This document shows, piece by piece, positions 11,011 to 21,726 of a DNA stretch of 64,000 bases (within the stretch, counting starts at the first letter, position 1; every line of letters begins with the position of its first letter). Under the pieces are notes generated by a model. The model saw only the letters and a list, made by a program, of their open reading frames with translations, did not search any database and was not told the DNA's origin. The DNA is from Caprella mutica (lineage: Eukaryota > Arthropoda > Malacostraca > Amphipoda > Caprellidae): contig CANNZV010001436.1 of the NCBI GenBank assembly GCA_947561585.1, forward strand, positions 90,609 through 154,608. Reading direction: 5' to 3'. Position numbers and translations under genes: made by a program.

Positions 11011-11483
11011 TATTTCATTACTGTTTTTTAATGGTACTATCATTTCAAGCAGTACCAGACTCTTGAGTTACTGATAGTACTCTTCGGAAGGAAAGTGTGT
11101 CGTTTAAACACATGCAAGTGCGTTACAACGACACACTTTTCACTAATAAAATACATTGAAAGAGTGCACCATAACAACTTTTTCAATAGTGTGTACTTTG
11201 GACTCACATTCAACCTAAATATTGTAATATTAATTAGATAATATTTCATATATAATATTCATATTTTTATTGGGATACTAGTATTTTTGAAACCAGGATT
11301 TTACCTGGTTTCAAAATGTTCTATTTGCCTTTACTTTATGTGTGTTAAATTGACACGTTCCTTTTAAATACTCTGTAATGCAACCAATTAATAATTAAAA
11401 TATTAGTAATTACAATGGATGAAATTCCTCTTCAATAAACAAATATCTTGGCAAACTCATATTAAAATTTATGGTCTCATTTT
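11011..11483. other. spacer, no gene seen
   Basis: Contains a short inverted repeat at about 11286-11315 (AAACCAGGATTTTACCTGGTTT). No other structure recognised. Confidence 0.45.
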
Positions 11484-12980
11484 GCAGTATCACTGGTACT
11501 AATTTGTTGCAAAATAATAACAGTTGACGCAGTATCAATGATACAAATTTGTTGCAAAATAATGACAGTTGACGCAGTATTACTGATACAAATTTGTTGC
11601 AAAATAATAACAGTTGACGCAGTATCAATGATACAAATTTGTTGCAAAATAATGACAGTTGACGCAGTATTACTGATACAAATTTGTTGCAAAATAATAA
11701 CAGTTGACGCTGTATCACTGGTACAAATTTGTTGCAAAATAATAACAGTTGACGCAGTATCACTGGTACAAATTTGTTGCAAAATAATAACAGTTGACGC
11801 AGTATCAATGATACAAATTTGTTGCAAAATAATGACAGTTGACGCAGTATTACTGGTACAAATTTGTTGCAAAATAATAACAGTTGACGCTGTATCACTG
11901 GTACGAATTTGTTGCAAAATAATAACAGTTGACGCTGTATCACTGGTACATATTTGTTGCAAAATAATAACAGTTGACGCAGTATCACTGATACAAATTT
12001 GTTGCAAAATAATGACAGTTGACGCAGTATTACTGATACAAATTTGTTGCAAAATAATAACAGTTGACGCTGTATCACTGGTACAAATTTGTTGCAAAAT
12101 AATAACAGTTGACGCAGTATCACTGGTACAAATTTGTTGCAAAATAATAACAGTTGACGCAGTATCAATGATACAAATTAGTTGCAAAATAATGACAGTT
12201 GACGCTGTATCACTGGTACATATTTGTTGCAAAATAATAACAGTTGACGCAGTATCACTGATACAAATTTGTTGCAAAATAATAACAGTTGACGCAGTAT
12301 CACTGATACAAATTTGTTGCAAAATAACAGGTGACGCAGTATCACTGATGCAAATTTGTTGCAAAATAATAACAGTTGACGCTGTATCACTGGTACAAAT
12401 TTGTTGCAAAATAATAACAGGTGACGCTGTATCACTGATACAAATTTGTTGCAAAATAATAACAGTTGACGCAGTATCACTGATACAAATTTGTTGCAAA
12501 ATAATAACAGTTGACGCAGTATCACTGATAAAAATTTGTTGCAAAATAATAACAGTTGACGCAGTATCACTGATGCAAATTTGTTGCAAAATAATAAAAA
12601 TTGACGCAGTATCACTGATACAAATTTGTTGCAAAATAATAACAGTTGACGCAGTATCACTGATGCAAATTTGTTGCAAAATAATAACAGATGACGCAGA
12701 ATCACTGGTACAAATTTGTTGCAAAATAATAACAGTTGACGCAGTATCACTGATGCAAATTTGTTGCAAAATAATAACAGTTGACGCAGTATCACTGATG
12801 CAAATTTGTTGCAAAATAATAACAGTTGACGCTGTATCACTGGTACAAATTTGTTGCAAAATAACAGGTGACGCTGTATCACTGATACAAATTTGTTGCA
12901 AAATAATAACAGATGACGCAGAATCACTGGTACAAATATTTTGCAAAATATTAAAAATTGATGCGGTATCACAGACACCA
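11484..12980. repeat. 45-bp minisatellite, about 33 copies
   Basis: Unit AACAGTTGACGCAGTATCAC + TGATACAAATTTGTTGCAAA + ATAAT; a few copies lack 3 bp. The unit includes GTATCACTGATAC, a near-perfect palindrome. Since 45 is a multiple of 3, long frames are open on both strands (up to 553 codons), but all simply echo the unit, so the array is not called coding. Variant units (tcaatgatac / tattactgatac / tcactggtac) recur in partly ordered runs. Confidence 0.95.
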
Positions 12981-14786
12981 ATTAAAGTATAACTCTTCAG
13001 TAACCCTTTCCCCGGTTGATCAGTAGCTGTTTTTGCAAGGTTGCTCTCCTTTGGTGTTGTTTTACAACCCATTGTGTTGCTCCATCTCCTGGCAGAGGTT
13101 CCCATCAAACAACTCCAGAGCCAACCCCACCGCAACATTCTTTGGGTCTTTATGGCCCTCTATGTCACTAGTTGAAACCTATATTAGTTATCCAATAGGT
13201 TTATCTAAAATTTCAAGCATGACATGATCATTCATTATAATTAACTACTTAACTAGTTAGGTAGTCATGGTTTTAATAGATAATTACAACATAGTTTGAA
13301 TGTTGCAAACTCGTTTTTTTATGCTAGGTATAGTCAAGTATCGCTAGCGATGCCTAGAAACAAATTCCACTACAAACTTACCTACTTCTCTTTTATATAT
13401 TAATTAACTTTAATTGATTCCACTTCAAGTAAGACGCGTGCTACCAATTCTATTGTTTCCTGTTTGTTTTGGGATTTCATTATAAAATTTTAAAAACCTG
13501 AATTTTAAAAACCCTACAATTTCCGTCAAAGTGCATAATAATGAGGATCATTATCACCTATAATATAAACCAACCGCACTCATTAACTATCGCAGGATTC
13601 TAGCATCGTGAGAAATCTTCATTGTGGTCAACAGGTACAATTGTCATGATTTCTCATGTTGCCTCCGTTTATGACACATTTAATAAGGTCCATTTGTGGT
13701 TTCAATACCTAATGGCTATTCTAGCTCCCGTTGAAGTACTATAAACCTACTTCATGAGGTATGAATTGGTAACTAGGTTCTCTGAATCTACTAGATAGGT
13801 GTCTAAACTTAATTCTGTTTATCTACCTAGTTACCAATGCAACCAACTTACAGAATTCTTTGTTTTTGTATGGTCACAGATTAATATTACTTTGTAAACT
13901 ACCTATAGAGTTTAGATGTGATCTAGCTACTTACATTACCAATGTATAAGCTGGTCAGTTTAGCTTCTCATGTCAGTGATAAGCTTTATCACATGTTATC
14001 TTGCAAAGATGTCCCAACATCTTGCAAGACCACCTCAATCTCTACATAGCCATCAGGTTATAGGTACGAATCTAGAACACACACTAGGTACCAAAGAGTT
14101 GCTAGAAGCACCTAACCATAAATACAGATGATCTATGCAATAAATTATATTTGGCGTGATAAATTATTTAAATATTAATCACGGTGGATCAGAAGCTTTC
14201 TCATAATATTATTACACCGTCTCCTAAGTCCTGATTTATTAGTGTGAAGTATGTGTTAATCAAAGCAAAATGAACATGTTCTTTCTACTGTAGCTAGGTA
14301 GCTCTTTCAAAATTAGTTTTTTTTATCAACCTCAGCAAGGATTTTATCTAATAAACACCCTCCAATTATAGAATGCCTAAATCGATATTTCATTACGTTC
14401 TCATTTGTTCAATTCTGTACAAATTCAACCATACTTGTTAAGGCAATGACAACAGAAACAGCAAACTAATGAAGCCGTCGACAGTTTTTTATTTGACATC
14501 TATTTTTAGTTTTCGAAGTACGTCGTCAAATCATTAACATTCCATTCTTTTTGTTCACACTAATTATTTAATGTAAACCTTGGATGCTTGCTTATATAAA
14601 AAAAAAGTCTTTCGGTTACCACAGATAGGTGAAACGCTTTGTGTATTGATGATGTGACTTACCACAGTCATAAAGGTACATCCATGGTTAAAAGGCTAGA
14701 CTGCGGTGAAAACTTTTTATAAAATAACATAGGAAATCTATGGGAAAACTTTCAGCAAGCTATTTATTACTCTATGATGGGCGTGG
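12981..14786. other. upstream region of the second odd-family gene
   Basis: About 1.8 kb of mostly single-copy-looking DNA without a convincing ORF, array or MITE. It is the most array-free stretch near the gene and so the best candidate for its cis-regulatory DNA (inference from position only). Short TAGGTA/TACCTA phrases are frequent. Confidence 0.45.
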
Positions 14787-14842
14787 TATAAATTTCAAAC
14801 AGTCCTGCCCACAATCAACATTCTTGATTTCGACCCGACACA

Positions 14843-14877
14843 TATAAAAGGATGCGAATGGAGATATCAAATCAGTT
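14843..14877 (+). promoter_or_regulatory. core promoter: TATA box and initiator
   Basis: TATAAAAG at 14843-14850 and an initiator TCAGTT at 14872-14877, whose A (14874) is 31 bases after the first T of the box, the canonical arthropod spacing. If used, transcription begins at 14874, so the in-frame ATG at 14852 would not be in the mRNA. A second TCAGTT at 14884 fits the spacing less well. Confidence 0.65.
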
Positions 14878-14913
14878 CCTATTCAGTTACCATCAAGTGA
14901 GATATCGAAGCTC

Positions 14914-14928
14914 ATGGACATTTTGTGA
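14914..14928 (+). other. short upstream ORF (4 codons)
   Basis: First ATG after the inferred start site, out of frame with the main ORF: ATG GAC ATT TTG TGA. It ends 4 bases before the main ATG and could lower translation of the gene by reinitiation (inference). Confidence 0.4.
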
Positions 14929-14932
14929 CATC

Positions 14933-15730
14933 ATGGATTTATCAGGACAGTTCCAGTTTTTTCATACAGCACCTGCTATTCTGCATCCACTTACAAGAGA
15001 AGTTCAGAATCAAATAAATGTTGGTCTGGATTTTCCTCGACACCCTTTCACGGGTGCTGTACACCACAACCGTTCTATACGTCATTTGAATCAACCAATT
15101 CATAGAACACCGATAATACCATATGAAAATTTCATACACACCCAAGCTATGCTAACAGCACAGGAAATGCATTTCCGGAAATTCAAGATATGTCCATTCT
15201 GCGGCCGAAGCTTCTCCAAGAGTTACAATTTGAAGATTCACATTCGAACTCACACTAATGAGCGTCCTTATACCTGTGACGTTTGTGCAAAAAGTTTCAA
15301 GAGGCAAGACCATCTCCGAGATCACAAATATACTCACATGAAGGATAAACCATTCCAGTGTCCCGTTTGTGGTAAGGGCTTCTGCCAAGCCAGAACCATG
15401 ATGATGCACAAGACTTTGCACGACCAGGACGAAACAGGATCCCATTCCTCCACAAGTGAGGGTAGTACATCAACTTCTCCAGAGCCTACTAAACCAGAAT
15501 TGCCGGTAATAAAGGAAGAAGAACCTAAAAGTGAAGATATACCTGCAAATGATATCAATAATGAAACTCCTTCCTCAGCCGCTGAAGCCATCGAACAGTA
15601 CAACGAATTGTTAAAGAACAGTCTCAACGTTGCCAAATCCCGAGAAGAATCTGCACCAGCTCCAGGTGCCGCTGAAGAAAGAAAATCTACCAATTTTCTG
15701 ATTAAAGATATTTTGGCTCTACAAAACTAA
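14933..15730 (+). CDS. odd-skipped family C2H2 zinc-finger transcription factor
   Basis: A 265-residue nuclear DNA-binding protein with three fingers: 84-107 (C-PF-C...H-IRT-H), 113-135 (C-DV-C...[12 protein letters not shown]) and 141-163 ([21 protein letters not shown]). Linkers are TNERPY and MKDKPF. The RQDHLRDH and GKGFCQ signatures place it in the Odd/Sob/Bowl/Osr family. Three fingers match vertebrate Osr proteins rather than fly Odd or Bowl. An acidic Ser-rich tail contains IKEE (193-196, a sumoylation-type site) and the protein ends [19 protein letters not shown] fits the eh1 Groucho-binding consensus, so repression is likely. No intron is seen. The ATG at 14933 is preferred to the in-frame 14852 because the TATA/initiator pair puts the start site between them; the longer form would have 292 residues. 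The C-terminal and finger sequences are clearly diverged from the gene at 2-598. Confidence 0.93.
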   Translation: MDLSGQFQFFHTAPAILHPLTREVQNQINVGLDFPRHPFTGAVHHNRSIRHLNQPIHRTPIIPYENFIHTQAMLTAQEMHFRKFKICPFCGRSFSKSYNLKIHIRTHTNERPYTCDVCAKSFKRQDHLRDHKYTHMKDKPFQCPVCGKGFCQARTMMMHKTLHDQDETGSHSSTSEGSTSTSPEPTKPELPVIKEEEPKSEDIPANDINNETPSSAAEAIEQYNELLKNSLNVAKSREESAPAPGAAEERKSTNFLIKDILALQN

Positions 15731-15960
15731 TTTGAAATGACATTAGGCATTTGCAGTTATCTGTAAACGTAAGTATGCACGGAGTAACTTTTCTTCCTCC
15801 AAGAGCTTCGTCACTGACTAGTGGTCGGTGACTTTATTCATGGAACCACTTTCCTATAACTTCATCTCTGATGTTCCTTCTATTTCCTTTCCTTTTCACA
15901 TTTATAATGAAAGTAAGATAAAGAAATCTATATAGAATCTAAATTTTTATTTATAGTTTC
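15731..15960 (+). other. probable 3' UTR of the second odd-family gene
   Basis: No further frame. No clean AATAAA appears before the repeat that begins near 15960; the first one (AATAAA near 16264) is inside the foldback element, so that element may supply the 3' end (inference). Confidence 0.35.
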
Positions 15961-15962
15961 GT

Positions 15963-16010
15963 ATATATCTTACAATATGTATTTAACATCTCCAAATGAA
16001 ATTAAAATCC
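15963..16010. repeat. 48-bp direct repeat flanking the foldback element, left copy
   Basis: Matches 17017-17062 nearly perfectly (ATATCTTACAATATGTATTT, then AACATC versus AACCTC, then CAAATGAAATTAAAATCC). Far longer than a TA target duplication, so it looks like a tandem repeat already present and split by the insertion. Confidence 0.85.
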
Positions 16011-16016
16011 AACATA

Positions 16017-17016
16017 CAGTATGGGCCACAAACATGTTTCCGCTTTTTCAAAAACTTGTAAATCGTTAGCCAGTGGACGAAAGAACTGTATCCTGGTCTC
16101 TTTTTCTCCGCCTCTTATTGTATTATAAACAAGTAAAAACATTTTTGATCTGATGGACATAGTTTAAGAACAGGTAAGCAAAGAATGAGGGTGATTATAT
16201 TTGTCATTGCGCGAAGGTTATTCTTAGAGCTAACTCTGTGATTTTACTTACTAAAAGGCAGTGAATAAAAGGAAAAAAATTATAATGGTAGACAATATAA
16301 TACAAGGTGCTTACACTTCTTCCTTGGAGGAAACTTTTGGAAATAGAACAACTTCAGTGGTGACATTTTGATATTATTGAAGTTTTCCCTAGGAATATTC
16401 GTTCTTCGCTTGTTCATTGCATGGTTAAGGCCCCCTTCACACTTGCATTTTTAACCGCGCGGAAATCGCGGAAAAAAACTTTTCTTAAAATGTGTTCACA
16501 CATGCGTTTTTTCATCGCTGAAGTAAAAATTTATTGTGATTTTTCCGTAGCGATAAAAAAAAACACATTTTAAGAAGAGCCTTTTTCCGCGTTGTTAAAA
16601 ATGCCTGTGTGAAACGGGCTTTAACATTGCAATGAACGAATATTCAAAGTGAAAACTTTAATGGGATCAAAATGTAACTGAAATTGTTCTATTTTCTAAT
16701 AGTTTCCAAGGAAGAAGTGTAAGCACCTTTCATTATATTGTCTATCATTATATTTTTTTTCCTTTTATTCACTGCCTTTTAGTAAGTATTATCACAGAGT
16801 TAGCTCTAAGAATAACCTTCGCGCAATGACAAAAATTATCACACTCACTCTTTGCTTACCTGTTCTTAAACTATGTCCATCAGTTCAAAATTGTTTTTAC
16901 TTGTTTATAATACAATAAGAGGCGTTGAAAAAGAGACCAAGACACAGTTTTTCCGTTCATTGGTTAACGATTTACAAGTATTTGAAAAAGCAGAAACATT
17001 TTTGTGGCCCATACTG
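16017..17016. mobile_element. 1000-bp foldback DNA element with TA flanks
   Basis: Starts CAGTATGGGCCACAAACATG and ends TTTTTGTGGCCCATACTG, with TA on each side. The two arms (about 410 bp each) are near-perfect inverted repeats, e.g. CATTGCGCGAAGGTTATTCT versus AGAATAACCTTCGCGCAATG. No transposase frame is present, so it is non-autonomous. A second palindromic element occupies its centre (16425-16625). Terminal CAG and TA flanks suggest the Tc1/mariner superfamily (inference). Confidence 0.9.
16425..16625. mobile_element. palindromic element nested at the centre of the foldback
   Basis: Ends TTAAGGCCCCCTTCACAC and GTGTGAAACGGGCTTTAA are inverted, and TTCTTAAAATGTGTT/AACACATTTTAAGAA pair further in. 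Related in plan to 54316-54472 (GGCCCGGTCACACGAGCG... ...TGTGTCCTATGAGGCC): a GGCC-N-TCACAC terminus followed by a GCGTTTTT-like phrase. Confidence 0.65.
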
Positions 17017-17062
17017 TATATCTTACAATATGTATTTAACCTCTCCAAATGAAATTAAAATC
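17017..17062. repeat. 48-bp direct repeat flanking the foldback element, right copy
   Basis: Partner of 15963-16010; related to the TATATAACGTACAATATG unit of the array that follows at 17161. Confidence 0.85.
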
Positions 17063-17160
17063 CAATTTAGAAAATATAGATTAACTAAACATCAATGCTA
17101 TCTATCGTTTAATATCTGCTGACTGAACATGTATAGTTTACATGTATACATAATTATGTA

Positions 17161-17571
17161 TATAGTTTTGTATATAACGTACAATATGTAAATATTTTTT
17201 AGAGTTCTGTATATAACGTACAATATGTAAATATTTTTATAGTTCTGTATATAACGTACAATATGTAAATATTTTTTATAGTTCTGTATATAACGTACAA
17301 TATGTAAATATTTTTTAGAGTTCTGTATATAACGTACAATACGTAAATATTTTTTAGAGTTCTGTATATAACGTACAATATGTAAATATTTTTTAGAGTT
17401 CTGTATATAACGTACAATATGTAAATATTTTTTAGAGTTCTGTATATAACGTACAATATGTAAATATTTTTATAGTTTTGTATATAACGTACAATATGTA
17501 AATATTTTTTAGAGTTTTGTATATAACGTACAATATGTAAATATTTTTATAGTTCTGTATATATCTTACAA
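17161..17571. repeat. 39-bp minisatellite, about 10 copies
   Basis: Unit GTATATAACGTACAATATGT + AAATATTTTTTAGAGTTCT. The minus strand reads as a 13-residue repeat with no stop, which is not considered coding. Confidence 0.93.
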
Positions 17572-18000
17572 TAATTTTTTTTTTTTTTTTTGAAGATTCA
17601 TCAAAATTTTTTACATATATATCCATATAAATATAAGAAATAGAATAATAAAATATACAAAAAGATATATCAATATATTTATTTTAAGAAATATAAATAT
17701 ATTGACAAATTTTTCAAAATAATTTTCAAACCGTTGTTTCATTTCAGTCCTTCAAAGTATATTTTTTTTATTTACTTCGTGACTCCTTATATAGAAAGTC
17801 TGATAATGAAGGAGATTTTTTATTTTTGTTAATTTTTTTAAAGCTGGAACATCAAGTGCAACTTTTCGATTTGGATTTCTAATAATTTATATAATTCAAT
17901 TTGAAAATGAGAATAAGCATTTGAAATACAGTGATTTAGAGTGAGAACAAAGTTACAAAAACTGTCACTTGAAAAGTTTTAACATTTCAATTTGATTCAA

Positions 18001-18132
18001 CAGGAACAAATTAAGGAACAGAACAATAGGAACAGGAACAAATTAAGGAACAGAACAATAGGAACAGGAACAAATTAAGAAAAATGAGCAAATTAAGGAA
18101 CAGAACAAATTATAGAACAGGAGCAAATTAAC
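18001..18132. repeat. 26-bp short tandem repeat, about 5 copies
   Basis: GGAACAAATTAAGGAACAGA + ACAATA, decaying toward the right. Confidence 0.8.
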
Positions 18133-18539
18133 CTCTATAAAAGAAAACAAATGAACTAATATCAAATATAATCACTTGAATTGATATTGTATATATTATA
18201 TAATTTATATAACAGACTATTAAAAAAGTGTTCATCTAGTATACAACAGCAAAATTTAATTAATTAATTCACAACCAATGGCAATATGTTTCTTTTTGTA
18301 TCCGTGAAGAATGATCGTCCAAATTAATAATTTTTCACTTACTATGTGAACAGACAATATCGATCCAAATATATAACATTCAAATGGAGAAATAATTTGC
18401 TGACATTTATTTATTAACAATATTTTGATAATTTATTTACTTTTCAGAAAAAAAAATTACAGAATAACAAATTCCCTACTGAAGTCAGCAGGAATACAGT
18501 CAAGAGATCATAGAATGGTGGTGGCCTGAATTTTAGATC

Positions 18540-18930
18540 ACCAAGAAAAACTCGATAGCTGAAGCGTGGCATGTGCAAGAGCGTCTGAAATTTATTTAGA
18601 ATGTCTGAAATTTGTTAATGAATAGCAATGTCAATTGGATGACTTCTGGAATAAACTTTTCGGTTGATGAAACTAATATTGTGGTTTTCGGAAGAAACAT
18701 GCATACCCGTGTATGGAGAGAAATAGGCACCGAGGTTGATCCTTTAATCCCACTTTAAAATTTGGTGGAGTAAATGTGATTGTTTGGAGCTGCTTTTCTG
18801 CTAATGATGTTGGATAATTTGAAATAATTGATGGGAATATGAATGTAGCTAATATAAATAGATTTTCTCCACACAATAGTTCAAAAGTGCTGCAGATTTT
18901 GGATTTCGCCGTGATTTTATCTTCCAGTCC
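18540..18930 (+). pseudogene. degraded Tc1-like transposase
   Basis: Translating across frames gives FGRNMHTRVWREIGTEVDP, then FGGVNVIVWSCFSANDVG and IDGNMNVANINRF in a shifted frame. These match, in order, the Tc1/mariner transposase core (FGRK..RVWR, GGGSVMVWGCFSA.GVG, IDG.MN...Y). At least one frameshift and an internal stop after NDVG break it. No terminal repeats were recognised, so it is a relic of a DNA transposon. Confidence 0.75.
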
Positions 18931-20063
18931 GGTACATTTTTTCCATCTTTATACCCTGCTATTATTTTTTAGTGTAATTATTTTGACAATTCTTTTCTTT
19001 TAGCCATTTTAAAAAACAATATTAAGAAAAGCAACCTCAGTAGTGTGTCACAGCTGTTATCATCTGACATACATAAAGACATAAGCCACTTACTATCTTC
19101 TGATTCGTTGAAATATTACAGCAAGTCAATATGGCTAGATACTAAGATGAAATGACTACTTAGGAAGTGCTTATAATGCAGGATATCCTGCATATATCTA
19201 ATTTTGATTATTTGTTAATAAATAATTATCAACAAATTATTTCTCCTTTCGAATTATATTTTTTTTAATAGAATATGTCTGTTTACACATATTGAGTGTA
19301 AATTTCATTAAATTTGATTGTATATTTTTTGAGAATTTAAAGGAAAAACCAATGTGGTAAATAATTTTGCTATCCACTAAATAAATTAGATTTCATGAAA
19401 CATAAAATGAATTCGGGAATTTGTAAATAAGTTAATTATTTCAAAGATTTCATATAAACATATAGTATTCCGAATGTACTATAACGAATATACTAATACT
19501 AGAGTACCTGCCCGTTCAGAATAATCAATCAATATTTGTTAATACTTCTACTAGCTACTTAACATATTTCACCGAATTTTTTAATATTACTTATAGTGGG
19601 ACAGACCACAGACTGACAGACACAAATAAAGATTGACAAATGATTTATTGGGGTGGTGACGTAGTACAATGATTTTTTTTATTAATATTATAAGTAACGA
19701 AAACAATTCAGTCAGGCGATTCTATTGTATGCAGTTTCCGTTGTTATATTTTACCACTAAATCTGAATCAGCCTTGTTTGATCTTTGTGAGAAGTTCTGT
19801 GTGTCCAGTCTTTGGTTTATAGGTAGTGTATGTGAATAAAATAATAACAGAAAAACCGGAAACTAAACTGACAACTTTTCTACATAATACGGTACAATAT
19901 AAAGGATGTCCATCAATTAATTATTATTATGGAAAAGCTGTCAAAGATGGGCAAACCACTAAAGCCAGAAGAAAGGAAGCGTACAAAATAATTGCTAAAC
20001 ACCTTACTGAAAAGAGTCGTCTATTGGTAGATGAAGTATTTCATTTATTCAAGATGACGGCTT
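18931..20063. other. AT-rich DNA with two exon-like open stretches
   Basis: A frame from about 19003, right after a good acceptor (TCTTTTCTTTTAG), runs 52 codons to TGA at about 19156 and is Ser/Lys-rich (...SVSQLLSSDIHKDISHLLSS...). A second frame at 19826-20063 reads KGCPSINYYYGKAVKDGQTT... and is interrupted by the array element at 20064. Neither is recognised. They could be exons of an unknown gene or relics of a transposon. Confidence 0.3.
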
Positions 20064-21019
20064 CCCAAGTAACATTGAACCTTCCCAGAAGATTCCAGGA
20101 ACGTTCCATTGGAACGTTCCCTGAATGTTCCACTGGAATGTCCCCTGAATGTTCCTTTTCTGACACATTCCAGGAATATTCCAATGGAATCTTCAATAAT
20201 ATTCCCTTTGGAACATTCCCTGAAGACTCCATTGGGACATTCCCCGAAGACTCCATTGGAACATTCCCTGAATACTCCATTGGGACATTCGCCGAAGACT
20301 CCATTGGAATATTCCTTGAAGACTCCATTTGAACATTCCCTGAAGACTCCATTGGAACATTCCCTGAAGACTCCATTGGAACATTCCCTGAAGACTCCAT
20401 TGGAACATTCCCTGAAGACTCCATTGGAACATTCCCTGAAGACTCCATTGGAACATTCCCTGAAGACTCCACTGGAACATTCCCTGAAGACTCCACTGGA
20501 ACATTCCCTGAATACTCCATTGGAGCATTCCCTGAAGACTCCATTGGAGCATTCCCTGAAGACTCCATTGGAATATTCCCCGAAGACTCCATTGGAACAT
20601 TCCCCGAAGACTCCATTGGAACATTCCTTGAAGACTCCATTGGAACATTCCATGAAGACTCCATTGGAACATTCCTTGAAGACTCCATTGGAACATTCCA
20701 TGAAGACTTCTTTGGAACATTCCTTGAAGACTCCATTGGAACATTCCATGAAGACTTCTTTGGAACATTACTTGAAGACTCCTTTGGAACAACTTCTGAA
20801 GACTCTTTTGGAACATTCTCTGAAAACTTCTTTGGAACATTCTCTGAAGACTCCTTTGGAACATTCTCTGAAGACTCCTTTGGAACATTCTCTGAAAATT
20901 CCTTTGGAACACTGTCAGAAGAATCCTTTGGAACACTGTCAGAAGAATCCTATGGAACACTTTCAGAAGACTAAATTAGAACTGTGAATTTATAGCGGGA
21001 ATATTAAATGTCACCTGGG
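20064..21019. mobile_element. array-carrying element with CCCAGGTAACATT-type inverted ends
   Basis: Left end CCCAAGTAACATTGAACCTT and the inverse of the right end, CCCAGGTGACATTTAATATT, are inverted repeats with 5 mismatches over 23. Nearly everything between them is a 24-bp array. The same terminal motif closes the satellite at 27673-30412 (TTCAAATGTTACCTGGG). No coding capacity. Confidence 0.6.
20090..20973. repeat. 24-bp minisatellite, about 36 copies
   Basis: Unit GGAACATTCCCTGAAGACTC + CATT. Both strands have long open frames (IGTFPED / KTPLEHSL / MESSGNVP types), all periodic with the unit and not considered genes. The GGAACATTCC palindrome also dominates the satellite at 27.7-30.4 kb. 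Confidence 0.95.
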
Positions 21020-21726
21020 TCAAGATGGTAGTAATCTACTATATAAGCTATAGTGAGTCAAGATTTGCTGCGGAATCAATGGTAATATATTTTTACTACT
21101 ATCTAATGGTTTTACAGTATACTCTCACATCCTATTTTCAATGACTTTTTCCATCAAGAAAATAGAAAGAAGACATCATGGAAGAGGGGGGAAGTAAATC
21201 TAAGCTCTATGCACTAGGTCGACTACTCTGATATCACAGGTAACAGTGTCGACCCAGCGCACTCTGGCAATATTGCAGAAACTAAAATGAAAATGAACTC
21301 AAGGAACTATAGGAAGAAATGACAGACTGTAAAAATAGAGGGATAAAAGTTTGTAGTAATTAACTAAAAAACAGAAAACATGATAATTGAAAATGTACCA
21401 ATAGATTTATTGAAAAACAATATTGTGCTATTTTTGGATAAAAACTAACTATTCAAATGGATGCTTCATCTATAGTTTAATTAATATAGATTATAGGGAA
21501 ATGATTAGCAAGTAAGAGGATATTTTATTCAGGTACCTGACACGTATAGCTGCTCAAATTCCATTACCCTGAAGGCTATAAAAAACGTTTAAAAAATCTA
21601 TTAAAATACTTGAACAAAAAATCTATATAACTAACTACAAAACTTAATATTTATCTATAACATTCTATCTAACAAAATTTCTACCTTAGACTATATATTT
21701 AACTCTTTATTTGCAAACGTTCTATA
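21020..21726. other. spacer, no gene seen
   Basis: AT-rich single-copy-looking DNA, nothing recognised. Confidence 0.45.

Noticed and set aside
11477..13138. 553-codon minus-strand ORF and 484-codon plus-strand ORF
   Set aside because: Both follow the 45-bp repeat exactly; overlapping open frames on both strands result from a unit divisible by 3, with no gene-like flanks.
20041..20987. Several 230-290 codon ORFs on both strands
   Set aside because: All are readings of the 24-bp array in different frames.
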